From contig JAUVCL010000002.1 of the NCBI GenBank assembly GCA_030595845.1, forward strand, positions 1-32,506: a stretch of 32,506 bases of DNA, read 5' to 3'. How positions within the stretch are numbered: position 1 is the stretch's first letter; every line of letters begins with the position of its first letter. The position numbers and the translations under genes are program-made. The stretch is from Campylobacterota bacterium. Lineage in GTDB: Bacteria; Campylobacterota; Campylobacteria; Campylobacterales; Sulfurovaceae. The notes below the pieces were generated by a model, which ran no database searches, had not been told where the DNA came from, and was given only the letters and a program-made list of their open reading frames with translations. Positions 21,692-28,665 of this stretch are shown here, piece after piece.

Positions 21692-21873
21692 GTGCGGTTA
21701 GTCCAGTGGTACCAGTGGGAAAAGTTGAAGATTTTATACAAGAGGTTGTTACAAATTTTGGAGAGGTAGAGTCAAAGGTTATCACTCTAAAAGTTAGAGT
21801 AGCAAAAAGAACGATATCTGAGGCAAGCCTTATGCGTGAGCTTGATGAGATATTGACGATTATTAGGAGGTAG
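21688..21873 (+). CDS. Small hypothetical protein (61 aa)
   Basis: Starts in an ATGA overlap with the previous gene. Hydrophobic Val/Pro N-terminus followed by an amphipathic helix (VEDFIQEVVTNFGEVESKVI) and a basic end. Coupled between other short genes before the integrase; function unknown. Confidence 0.5.
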   Translation: MSAVSPVVPVGKVEDFIQEVVTNFGEVESKVITLKVRVAKRTISEASLMRELDEILTIIRR

Positions 21874-21875
21874 TT

Positions 21876-21962
21876 ATGTTAAAACAAGATTTTATAGAAA
21901 TAGAAAAGAAGAATAAATATATTAACGATTTACTAAAAAAAGAGCAAGAAGATCGTTACTGA
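21876..21962 (+). CDS. Short ORF in front of the integrase (28 aa)
   Basis: ATG behind a perfect TTAGGAGG. Encodes a charged helix (MLKQDFIEIEKKNKYINDLL) and stops at 21962. A run of seven A at 21935-21941 lies inside it. Removing one A would fuse it in frame with the integrase catalytic domain. It is either an independent small gene or the true N-terminus of a frameshifted integrase. Confidence 0.45.
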   Translation: MLKQDFIEIEKKNKYINDLLKKEQEDRY

Positions 21963-21993
21963 TGCATCGAGTAGGCTTCGTGAGATACATGCT

Positions 21994-22488
21994 GTGATCA
22001 TGGAGGTGTTTAGGGATGATGATTTTTACAGGGCTTTGTATTTGTTTGCTTTGATGGGTAGGCGTAAGGGTGAGATACTTTCTTTACGTTGGGAGAATGT
22101 GAGTTTTGAGCATAATTATGTGGTGTTGAGTGATACTAAAAATAATGAAGTGCAGAAGATGTTTTTACCCTCTTCTGTGAAAAGTGCCTTAGAGTCTTTT
22201 TATGATCCTGGTGCTGAGTGGGTTTTCCCCTCTCCTACTGTGCCGGATCATCATATCACGAATATAGAAAAGACCACGGATAAGATAAAAAAGAAGTTGC
22301 CCTACTTTACGCTGCATTATCTGCGTAATGTTATCGTGTCTGCTATGGCTGAACAGGGTGAGGCTGCTGTGAATATGTCGGGGGCGTTGGGGCATTTGTC
22401 GGCAAATACGATAGATAAGTATTTGACTTTGAATTATCTTGCTGGGTCTAAGAGTGCTTCTGAAACGATAGAAAAAATTGTACTGTAG
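21994..22488 (+). CDS. Tyrosine recombinase (integrase), catalytic domain only
   Basis: 164 aa from GTG 21994; the frame is open back to 21937. All catalytic residues are present: R23 (LMGRRKGEILSLRW), K49 (SDTKNNEVQ), H108-x-x-R111 (LHYLRN), H134 (ALGHLSANT) and Y143 (IDKYLTL). The core-binding and arm-binding domains normally found in the first 100-200 residues are missing, and no good start or SD precedes the ORF. A homopolymer frameshift in the upstream 28-aa ORF could add about 40 residues but not a full domain. It may be a minimal recombinase or a decayed one. Excisionase is close by, so integration is still expected. Confidence 0.8.
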   Translation: MIMEVFRDDDFYRALYLFALMGRRKGEILSLRWENVSFEHNYVVLSDTKNNEVQKMFLPSSVKSALESFYDPGAEWVFPSPTVPDHHITNIEKTTDKIKKKLPYFTLHYLRNVIVSAMAEQGEAAVNMSGALGHLSANTIDKYLTLNYLAGSKSASETIEKIVL

Positions 22489-22494
22489 GTTTCA

Positions 22495-22503
22495 TGCTAT
22501 AAT
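22495..22503 (+). promoter_or_regulatory. Extended -10 promoter after the integrase
   Basis: TGCTATAAT is a perfect extended -10 starting 7 bp after the integrase stop. It reads into 22510-22690, which has no long gene but contains GAAGTGTT...AACACTTC arms (22512-22519 and 22629-22636). Confidence 0.45.
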
Positions 22504-22539
22504 ACAATTCATGAAGTGTTTAGTTATGTCTAAGCAGAC

Positions 22540-22674
22540 GTGTTGGTACGACTTGCATATAGCACGGATAATGAGGGTTTGTTCCTTTACCGTGAGTATG
22601 GTCACGAGCGTTGTTCGGAATCCAGCCCAACACTTCATCGAGAGCTTTATAACTATACTTTACTTAGCTACTGA
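22540..22674 (+). CDS. Uncertain small ORF in the int-terS hinge (44 aa)
   Basis: Open frame from GTG 22540 to TGA 22674, with coding-like codons and a polar product (STDNEGLFLYREYGHERCSE). No convincing SD. Alternatives are the end of a host gene captured at the attachment site, or a structured RNA between the inverted arms. The stop overlaps the next GACAAAAA element. Confidence 0.25.
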   Translation: MLVRLAYSTDNEGLFLYREYGHERCSESSPTLHRELYNYTLLSY

Positions 22675-22702
22675 CAAAAAAATAAACTCACTTCTTTATA
22701 AT
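22671..22702 (+). promoter_or_regulatory. Late-type promoter driving a short transcript
   Basis: CTGACA (22671-22676), 20-bp spacer, perfect TATAAT (22697-22702). No gene follows before a terminator at 22774-22821, so the product is a short RNA. Confidence 0.6.
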
Positions 22703-22708
22703 CATTTT

Positions 22709-22821
22709 GCACAAAAAAACTGGCTGTTATTTCCTCTTTTATAATAGTCAATCTCCTTTTTAAATATTTGTGTGGTTAAGTGAATGGTTCTGCTGCTGTA
22801 GCCTTTGACTTAACCTTTTTT
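22709..22821 (+). ncRNA. Candidate small RNA with anti-SD motifs
   Basis: About 113 nt between a late-type promoter and an intrinsic terminator, with no ORF. It holds two pyrimidine-rich stretches, TTTCCTCTTTT and ATCTCCTTTTTAA, both complementary to Shine-Dalgarno sequences. The second (22752-22763) is complementary over 12 nt to the SD region at 19291-19302. Existence is inferred from signals only. Confidence 0.4.
22774..22821 (+). terminator. Intrinsic terminator between early and late genes
   Basis: Stem GGTTAAGT/ACTTAACC (22774-22781 and 22808-22815) with further pairing inside the loop, followed immediately by six T (22816-22821). It would stop early transcripts and the sRNA candidate just before the terminase promoter. 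Confidence 0.75.
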
Positions 22822-22832
22822 CCCCTTTCCTT

Positions 22833-22864
22833 ATGACAAAAAAACAAAACATCTTTACTATTAT
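22833..22864 (+). promoter_or_regulatory. Late-type promoter of the terminase genes
   Basis: ATGACA (22833-22838), 20-bp spacer, TATTAT (22859-22864). The ATG at 22871 lies 6-7 nt after the -10, where transcription should start, so the mRNA would have almost no leader. Confidence 0.6.
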
Positions 22865-22870
22865 TAATGT

Positions 22871-23422
22871 ATGAATGATGTAATGACCCATGATCAACAA
22901 AAAGCTGAAGAGATATACCTTGACAGTATAAGTTATGAGAATGACTATAAGGCTGTGAGTTTTTCACGGCTTAAAGAGATGCTTGAGAATGTGGGTGTAA
23001 AAACTTCTACTTCTGCGCTTGGGCGTTGGTGTGATAAGTTTAACTGGAAAGAGAAGGTTAAACAGATCGTTACTGCTGCGACCTTGGGAGATGGTGAAGC
23101 CTCAGAAATCATCTCTAAAAGCTCACTTGAAAAAAATACTAAAAAAATACTGACAGACTTTGAAGCCAATGAGTCTTTGAAAGATAGTGCTTATGCGATA
23201 CTTGGGGATCAGATAAAGCACTATGCTTCTGAGATGAAGAAAAAAACTCATCTTTCCTTAGAGAGTACAAAAGTAGTTATTAAAATACTTGAAGTTACTA
23301 CTATACGTGAAGATAAACTTCTTGACCGTGTGGCTCTGCTTCAAGCTAGTAAACTTGCTAACTCTACGGATGTGTTGGCTGCACTTGACAAAGAGTTTAT
23401 AGAAGTTGAAATAGATGAGTAG
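22871..23422 (+). CDS. Terminase small subunit
   Basis: 183 aa. The N-terminal third is an HTH DNA-binding segment (SFSRLKEMLENVGVKTSTSA, then LGRWCDKFNWKEKV), followed by long helices (YAILGDQIKHYASEMKKKTH) as in oligomeric small terminases. The stop overlaps the large terminase start by 8 bp. It recognises the packaging site and regulates the large subunit. A second ATG at 22883 could be the true start. The role rests on HTH plus position. Confidence 0.75.
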   Translation: MNDVMTHDQQKAEEIYLDSISYENDYKAVSFSRLKEMLENVGVKTSTSALGRWCDKFNWKEKVKQIVTAATLGDGEASEIISKSSLEKNTKKILTDFEANESLKDSAYAILGDQIKHYASEMKKKTHLSLESTKVVIKILEVTTIREDKLLDRVALLQASKLANSTDVLAALDKEFIEVEIDE

Positions 23423-24914
23423 GATAGAGCCTTTACAGCGTTTGCGTTTCGTGAAGCATGTTGCCCCTCAGATCTTTGAAAGTAAGACTAAGACACCTAA
23501 GTTTCACATAGACTCTTTGAACCTTGTGGAAGAGCGCTATAGATTTACTGCGATAGTGGTTTTTCGTGGGGCTTCTAAGACTACCATTAATAACAAGGCG
23601 TATGTAAGTACGGAGATCTTTTTTAACCATGAGCCTTATACTCAGATCGTGAGTAAGGATAGTAATAAGGCTATGAAGTTTGTGCGTGATATACGTAAAC
23701 TTTTTGAAGCGATGATGCTTAAAGGGTTTGCTGTAAGTAAGGGTGAGGTGTGGAAAGATGATTACTTTGAGGTGATCATAGACGGGAGTAAGAAATGTGT
23801 GGTTGAGGCCATTGGTGCCGGTGAGGATCCACGGGGAAATACGGCAGATTTTGCACGGCCTACTTTGATAGTGATAGATGATCTTGAGTCTAAGAGTGGA
23901 AAGTATCCTATAGGGAACGCGAAGAGTAGAGAGAAACTTTCTAACTGGTTCTTTGATGATCTTAAACCGGGGCTTCACCCAACTAAAGGGCGTATGATCT
24001 TCTTGGGTACGATACTTCATAAAGACTCTTTGTTAAATAAATGCATACATGATCCTGAATGGGCGAAGATCATCGTGCCTATACTTAAAGACGGTAAGAG
24101 TGCCTGGCCTTCACGGTTCTCAGTGGAAGAGATACTTAGGGTGCGTGACTCTTACGCCAGGCGTGGGAAGCTTTCTAACTTTTCGCGTGAGTATATGAAT
24201 AAGCCGGTAGCTGATGAGAAGGTACTCTTTAAAGAAGAGTACTTTAAATACTTTTCTCATGTGGAGTTTGGGGGTGTACCTGAACAGAGACACATTGAAA
24301 ATGCTCAAAAAACTGTCACGATACTGATACAAAAACCCAAATATATTGTCTTTAATGATGGCACAAAATTAGCACTTGAAGCCTGTACCATTTATACGAC
24401 TGAGGATGTGGCGAGTGGGGATAAGATCGGTGACAGGACGGCTATCGTTACTTGTGCTTATGATGGATTTGGTAATAGATATGTGCTTGAGGTTAAAAGT
24501 GGATGGTGGGATCCTTTTGAAAAAGGGGTCTACTCTATGGAAACGTATCTGACCTGGAAACCTCTTTACTTTGGGATAGAAAAAGGTGGTATGCAAAATG
24601 ACTTTCATTCAAGTATAGAGGTTTTACAGCTTGAAGAAGGGGTAAAAATCCCTGTGGTTGGGTTGAGTCATGGGGGTATCAATAAGAATATACGTATAGG
24701 TAATATGCAGCCTTCTTTTGTGGCTGGCAATACATGGTTTAACTCACGTGATCCAAATACTGCGGTGCTTGAATCTCAACTTGGAAGCTTTGACATGGAG
24801 AGTGACAGTGATGAAGATGATGAGATGGATGCACTGGCGTACCAGGAGAAATTTACTAAGCGGAGTTATGAGGAGGAGGATGAAGATGAGGATGAAGGTG
24901 GGCTTTGGTCCTGA
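23415..24914 (+). CDS. Terminase large subunit
   Basis: 499 aa. ATPase: a deviant Walker A, VVFRGASKTT (about residues 48-57), and Walker B LIVIDDLES (151-159), then RMIFLGTILHKDSLL as the coupling motif. Nuclease: YTTEDVASGDKIGDRTAIVT with the first metal Asp, and a Glu/Asp cluster near the end (DSDEDDEMDALAYQ). The order and length match TerL of headful-packaging tailed phages. It cuts concatemers and pumps DNA through the portal encoded next. Confidence 0.9.
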   Translation: MSRIEPLQRLRFVKHVAPQIFESKTKTPKFHIDSLNLVEERYRFTAIVVFRGASKTTINNKAYVSTEIFFNHEPYTQIVSKDSNKAMKFVRDIRKLFEAMMLKGFAVSKGEVWKDDYFEVIIDGSKKCVVEAIGAGEDPRGNTADFARPTLIVIDDLESKSGKYPIGNAKSREKLSNWFFDDLKPGLHPTKGRMIFLGTILHKDSLLNKCIHDPEWAKIIVPILKDGKSAWPSRFSVEEILRVRDSYARRGKLSNFSREYMNKPVADEKVLFKEEYFKYFSHVEFGGVPEQRHIENAQKTVTILIQKPKYIVFNDGTKLALEACTIYTTEDVASGDKIGDRTAIVTCAYDGFGNRYVLEVKSGWWDPFEKGVYSMETYLTWKPLYFGIEKGGMQNDFHSSIEVLQLEEGVKIPVVGLSHGGINKNIRIGNMQPSFVAGNTWFNSRDPNTAVLESQLGSFDMESDSDEDDEMDALAYQEKFTKRSYEEEDEDEDEGGLWS

Positions 24915-24921
24915 TGCCAGA

Positions 24922-25004
24922 AAATCATTTAGTGATTTGCTGCACGGTGCTTTAGCACTCGACCGTTCGGCATTTAGTGCCTCCTTGGCACTGCGTTTTA
25001 ACGC
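24922..25004 (+). repeat. Array of four TTTA-loop hairpins
   Basis: AAATCA-TTTAG-TGATTT (24922-24938), GTGC-TTTA-GCAC (24947-24958), GGCA-TTTAG-TGCC (24969-24981) and GCGT-TTTA-ACGC (24993-25004). The last abuts the TTGACA of the portal promoter. Compared with 5273-5308 the stems differ on both arms in a compensating way, while loops and the linker CCTCCTTGGCAC are kept. GTGCC-TCCTT-GGCAC offers an alternative pairing. Confidence 0.65.
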
Positions 25005-25036
25005 TTGACAAAAAGACAAAGACATAGGCTTATACT
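25005..25036 (+). promoter_or_regulatory. Late-type promoter of the portal gene
   Basis: TTGACA (25005-25010), 20-bp spacer, TATACT (25031-25036). The ATG at 25061 is preceded by AAGGAG. Confidence 0.65.
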
Positions 25037-25060
25037 TAATGTTATGATGAAGGAGAATGT

Positions 25061-26677
25061 ATGCAGATACCATCTATAGATTTGGATTATAAACTTATAA
25101 CGTATGCTGAAGATGCCCAAAAGGCGGCTAGTGTCGGCTGGCCTGAACTTGAACGCATTTATAAAAATACGGTAGATGCGGCGATGGCACAAAGGGCTAA
25201 AGAGCTTAACCGTTCTTATGTGCAGAGTCCTATAGCGCGTGATACTGTGCTGATAAAAAGAAGTATCTTTTCTACGAGTTTTAACATAGCTGATTTTCCT
25301 ATGACAATAAGCAAAGTGGGAGAAGAAGATAGTGAGAGGGCTAGGCAGTTACGTATTGCTGCTGCGTATTATTGGGGAAAATCTAAACCATTTGTGGAAC
25401 TCAATAAAGCGATGTTGCGTATGTTGATCTTCCCTGTGGGAATAGTCTCTCAATACTGGGATAAACAAAAGAGAAATATACCTGTAGAAGAGTGTAACCC
25501 TATGGATGTTTGTTTAGATCCTGATGCACGTAATGCTGATGATGTGCAGTATTTGACATACCGATACCAAAAAACGGGGAAAGAGATACGCCATATCATT
25601 ATGAATGATAAGAAGTTGAAGAAGAAACTTAGGTTTTACAATAAGCTTAAAGATCATGATGAATTTTTTCTTACTTCTTATGATGTAGATACTTTTGAAC
25701 CTTTTAAGCGTTACAAGTTTAAAGAGATCTTTATTAAGACAGGTAACGGTTGGCTGTGTAAGACTTACTATCCTGCCGGTAATTTGCTTTTGCGTGTGAC
25801 AAAATTTGCTGAGTCTCCTTTTCAGTGGGGGTTTGCACGTGAGCAGCTTTCTTCTGTAGATGATGCGGTACGTGAAAAACAGATCTTGGCTTATGGTGAG
25901 TCTGAAATAGACTACATCAAAGAGCATGTAGTTGCCATCAATAAACGGCGTAACCAACATACTGACATTGTGGAAGAGCAGATCAATCCTTCTATCTATT
26001 TGGGGGATGATGCAAAAGTAAACCCTGCTAACTTGAAACGGGGGGCTGGTGCAAAAATACCTGTGGGTGATGTGAAGCAGATACAGGAGAGAAGAGCGCC
26101 TTCTACTGCGGGTGTGCATGAGGATCTTTCTATGCTCAATGAGGATATAGAACAAACTTCTTCAGTGAATGGTCTGTATAAGGCTCAAACGAGTGGCAGT
26201 GATAGACGTGCGACTGGTGCGTTGGCGCTGCTGTCTGCACAGAGTTCTACGCGGATAGAAGAACAGATCATGACGGCAAATAATACGCTTTTTTCTCATG
26301 TGGCAAAAAGTTTTGTGAAGAAAGTTTTTCGTTATGTGGATGATAAGACTTTGAAAATGTTGGGGATAGAAGAACCGATGATAGGGGTGGATCATCCTCA
26401 AGAAGCACCTTTTGATTTTGTGGTGGATGTTGAGTTTGGATCAAGTGCAAAGAGGCAAGAAATGTATGCGGCGTACATGGATTCGGTGGCTGTTCTAGGG
26501 CAGTTCCAAAATGTGAACCCTAATACTGTGGATACTTTAGTAGAAAAAGCCATGCAGATAAAAGTTGGTGATGATTTTAAGGTGGAAAATTTGTTTCTGC
26601 CTCCACCTACTGAAGATGTACCTCCTGATCTTCCTGAAGAAAATCAAATACCGGAGTTGATACCTGGTTCGATTTAG
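25061..26677 (+). CDS. Portal protein (head-tail connector)
   Basis: 538 aa, the size of podovirus portals. PVEECNPMDVCLDPDARNAD is the wing/clip motif typical of P22-like portals. VREKQILAYGESEIDYIKEH and NKRRNQHTDIVEEQINPSIY form the long stem helices, and SSVNGLYKAQTSGSDRRATG precedes the crown helices. The C-terminus is Pro/Glu-rich. It lies directly after TerL and in front of capsid genes, the standard packaging-module order. It forms the dodecameric DNA channel. Confidence 0.85.
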   Translation: MQIPSIDLDYKLITYAEDAQKAASVGWPELERIYKNTVDAAMAQRAKELNRSYVQSPIARDTVLIKRSIFSTSFNIADFPMTISKVGEEDSERARQLRIAAAYYWGKSKPFVELNKAMLRMLIFPVGIVSQYWDKQKRNIPVEECNPMDVCLDPDARNADDVQYLTYRYQKTGKEIRHIIMNDKKLKKKLRFYNKLKDHDEFFLTSYDVDTFEPFKRYKFKEIFIKTGNGWLCKTYYPAGNLLLRVTKFAESPFQWGFAREQLSSVDDAVREKQILAYGESEIDYIKEHVVAINKRRNQHTDIVEEQINPSIYLGDDAKVNPANLKRGAGAKIPVGDVKQIQERRAPSTAGVHEDLSMLNEDIEQTSSVNGLYKAQTSGSDRRATGALALLSAQSSTRIEEQIMTANNTLFSHVAKSFVKKVFRYVDDKTLKMLGIEEPMIGVDHPQEAPFDFVVDVEFGSSAKRQEMYAAYMDSVAVLGQFQNVNPNTVDTLVEKAMQIKVGDDFKVENLFLPPPTEDVPPDLPEENQIPELIPGSI

Positions 26678-26715
26678 CATCTTAAAATAATTTTGGGCTT
26701 TTAACGCCTTGGCAG

Positions 26716-26753
26716 AAAATCATTTAGTGATTTTATGCACTGCATTTTAATGC
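26716..26753 (+). repeat. Pair of TTTA-loop hairpins
   Basis: AAAATCA-TTTAG-TGATTTT (26716-26734) and GCAT-TTTA-ATGC (26742-26753), the second touching the TTGACA of the next promoter. The first repeats a hairpin at 24922; the second replaces GCGT/ACGC of the portal promoter by GCAT/ATGC, a compensated change. Confidence 0.65.
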
Positions 26754-26785
26754 TTGACAAAAAAGTAAAGCGGTGACTGTATAGT
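26754..26785 (+). promoter_or_regulatory. Late-type promoter of the capsid genes
   Basis: TTGACA (26754-26759), 20-bp spacer, TATAGT (26780-26785). AAGGAG precedes the ATG at 26815. Confidence 0.65.
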
Positions 26786-26814
26786 TTAATGAAATTAAAA
26801 TTAAGGAGCTTAAC

Positions 26815-27195
26815 ATGGCTAAAGAAAAAGTATTGAAGCTATCGGGAGATAGAGATCTTGGAGCGGTGACAAGAAAATTGTCATCTGGTATGTTTGTTAC
26901 GAGTAAAGGTGAGAAGGTTCCACCCTTACCTGGTATTACCATTGGCACAAAAGTAAAACTTACTAAGAGTAAGTTTGAGATAGTTGAGGGTAAAAAAAAG
27001 GTAGTAAACAGTACTGAAGATGCCGATAAACAGACCATCGCAGAAGTGAAAGCTGAAAATGTTGTCTTGAAAAAGCGTATGGATGCGATGGAAAAAGCGC
27101 AAGGTGCAAAAGGTTCTGATATTAAAGCCTCTGCACCTGCTGGTGATGGTGATAAAACAAATGCAGATAATGAACCGCCGAAAGTAGAGTCATAA
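26815..27195 (+). CDS. Hypothetical head-region protein (126 aa)
   Basis: First gene after the capsid promoter. The N-terminal part is beta-like (SGMFVTSKGEKVPPLPGITI), followed by a coiled-coil helix (DKQTIAEVKAENVVLKKRMD) and an Ala/Asp-rich disordered tail. Its stop overlaps the scaffold-like gene (TAATG). A small head-decoration or assembly role is inferred from position. Confidence 0.55.
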   Translation: MAKEKVLKLSGDRDLGAVTRKLSSGMFVTSKGEKVPPLPGITIGTKVKLTKSKFEIVEGKKKVVNSTEDADKQTIAEVKAENVVLKKRMDAMEKAQGAKGSDIKASAPAGDGDKTNADNEPPKVES

Positions 27196-27743
27196 TGTTA
27201 CGCGGATTGTTTGCGCTGTGGATGTCAATGCTGTTCATGTGGGTGGTTGAAGATGAGGGTGCCGGTGGTGGTGAGGATGATTTTCTTATAGATAATCCTG
27301 CACCAAAAGATCCGGAGCCTCCTAAAGATCCTGAACCTGTTAAGAAGGTAGACGATAAACCTCCCCTGAAGGCTGAACTTAATGAAGATACTAAAAAAGA
27401 GTTAGAAGATCTTAAGGCTGATAAAGCTGAAAGAGACATTGAAAAAGCGATTAATACGGCTGTAGATGCCATTAAGGGTGATTACCCTGAGTTTGACATC
27501 GAAAAAGTAAGTACGTTTTTACAAGAGTTAAATAAGACGGATCCTGAAAAGGCTGCATCTTATAATACGCCTGCCGGTTGGGAAGCTGTTTGGCTGAAAA
27601 ACTTTGCAGAACGTGAAGAAGATGGCACTTTTGATCCAGGTAGAAACAATGCGGATGAGCCTTACGAGTTTGATAAAACGCGTAAAGAGGCACTTAGTGG
27701 AAACAAAAAGTCAATGAAAAAACTTTTTGAAAATGCAAAATAA
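27195..27743 (+). CDS. Capsid scaffolding-like protein (182 aa)
   Basis: Acidic, Pro/Glu/Lys-rich and helical (DPEPPKDPEPVKKVDDKPPL, then LEDLKADKAERDIEKAINTA), with a charged C-terminus, directly before the major capsid gene. This is the usual place and composition of scaffold proteins. The N-terminal 18 residues are unexpectedly hydrophobic (LFALWMSMLFMW). A start further in (ATG 27222 or later) would avoid this, but the TAATG overlap favours 27195. Confidence 0.65.
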   Translation: MLRGLFALWMSMLFMWVVEDEGAGGGEDDFLIDNPAPKDPEPPKDPEPVKKVDDKPPLKAELNEDTKKELEDLKADKAERDIEKAINTAVDAIKGDYPEFDIEKVSTFLQELNKTDPEKAASYNTPAGWEAVWLKNFAEREEDGTFDPGRNNADEPYEFDKTRKEALSGNKKSMKKLFENAK

Positions 27744-27750
27744 GGAATAA

Positions 27751-28665
27751 ATGATGTTAAATTCAGTTGATGCTGTAGAAAACAAAGAGAGTTTTTATAA
27801 CGTAATTCGTGTGACGGGATATGGTGCTACACCATTTTTTGAATCGCTTAATGATGGTTTAGGTGGTAAAGCCTCTGCCGGTAAAGGTTGGAAGTGGGAT
27901 TATAGACCAGGTGCTTCAAATGGTGAAGATAATGCACATGCAGAAGGTTCTGTAAGATCAGGCATTACAACTTGGAATGCTGTAGAACTTTCTAATCAGT
28001 TTCAGATCTTTAAAAAGACTTCAGGAATTACTGGTTCTCAAGCTGCTTCATTTACTATAGAAGAGAAGCTTTCAAGCATTTCTACTCAAGAGATGGAAAA
28101 CAGAAAGCAACTTAGACTTGATATAGAAAAAGCACTACTTGCTGGTACTGCCCCTGTGCCTGCTGTACTGCTTACTGACATTCGTAAAATGGCCGGTATC
28201 AAGCACTACATTCCTGCAAATGGTGTGTTTGACCTCGTGGGTGCTGCTTTGAGTGTGAAAAATCACATTGATGAGGCACTTAAGCTTATGTTTAATCAGG
28301 GCATTGTGGGTGAAGATATCGTTGTTATGTGTGGTTCTGATGTGTATACGGATCTGAATTGGTACTATGCGGATAAGAATCTTTATAAGCCATCTGAGGG
28401 GACTATCACTGCTAAGAAAGATACGATCACTACTGGTTGGCATCCTAATGTTAGAATCATTGCTAACCCTAACATGTTAGATGATGAAGCACTTGTGTAT
28501 GCACCTAGTCTCATCAATGTTAAATTGCTTAGATCTCACAAGTCAAAAGATGTGAGTGATGCTACTTATGATGCAGAGGCAAAAGAAGATTTATTTGAAC
28601 TTACGCTTCAAGTACTTGACCCTTACGCTGCTATTCACATTAAGAACATCGGTAGAACAGCGTAA
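27751..28665 (+). CDS. Major capsid protein (SU10/DUF5309-like)
   Basis: 304 aa. GYGATPFFESLNDGLGGKAS, GKGWKWDYRPGA, EGSVRSGITTWNAVELSNQF and TGSQAASFTIEEKLSSISTQ follow the N-terminal order of the DUF5309/SU10 major-head family, in which an E-G...Q-x-F stretch and a long helix precede the HK97-fold core. DIEKALLAGTAP and the C-terminal LFELTLQVLDPYAAIHIKNI fit the rest. ATG 27751 has AAGGA upstream; ATG 27754 is adjacent. It overlaps the next start (TAATG). Confidence 0.8.
   Translation: MMLNSVDAVENKESFYNVIRVTGYGATPFFESLNDGLGGKASAGKGWKWDYRPGASNGEDNAHAEGSVRSGITTWNAVELSNQFQIFKKTSGITGSQAASFTIEEKLSSISTQEMENRKQLRLDIEKALLAGTAPVPAVLLTDIRKMAGIKHYIPANGVFDLVGAALSVKNHIDEALKLMFNQGIVGEDIVVMCGSDVYTDLNWYYADKNLYKPSEGTITAKKDTITTGWHPNVRIIANPNMLDDEALVYAPSLINVKLLRSHKSKDVSDATYDAEAKEDLFELTLQVLDPYAAIHIKNIGRTA

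Noticed and set aside
21935..21941. A-AAA-AAA as a -1 frameshift site for the integrase
   Set aside because: The heptamer is in the right register, but the integrase lies in the +1 frame, so a -1 slip would not join them.
22600..22636. tRNA-like T-arm (TTGTTCGGAATCC)
   Set aside because: The loop has an extra base and there is no acceptor stem, anticodon arm or CCA; no tRNA gene found in the window.
23433..24020. 195-aa minus-strand ORF under TerL, and similar long ones at 25514-26155 and 7434-7901
   Set aside because: Antisense shadows of strongly supported genes, with no SD and unlikely composition.
24718..25008. 96-aa + ORF overlapping the end of TerL
   Set aside because: Met/Arg-rich shadow of TerL followed by translated hairpin repeats (ALALDRSAFSASLAL); no SD of its own.
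5273..26753. N4-type single-stranded hairpin promoters
   Set aside because: N4 hairpins need a giant virion RNA polymerase, which is absent, and have different loops; here a sigma-type promoter follows the hairpins.
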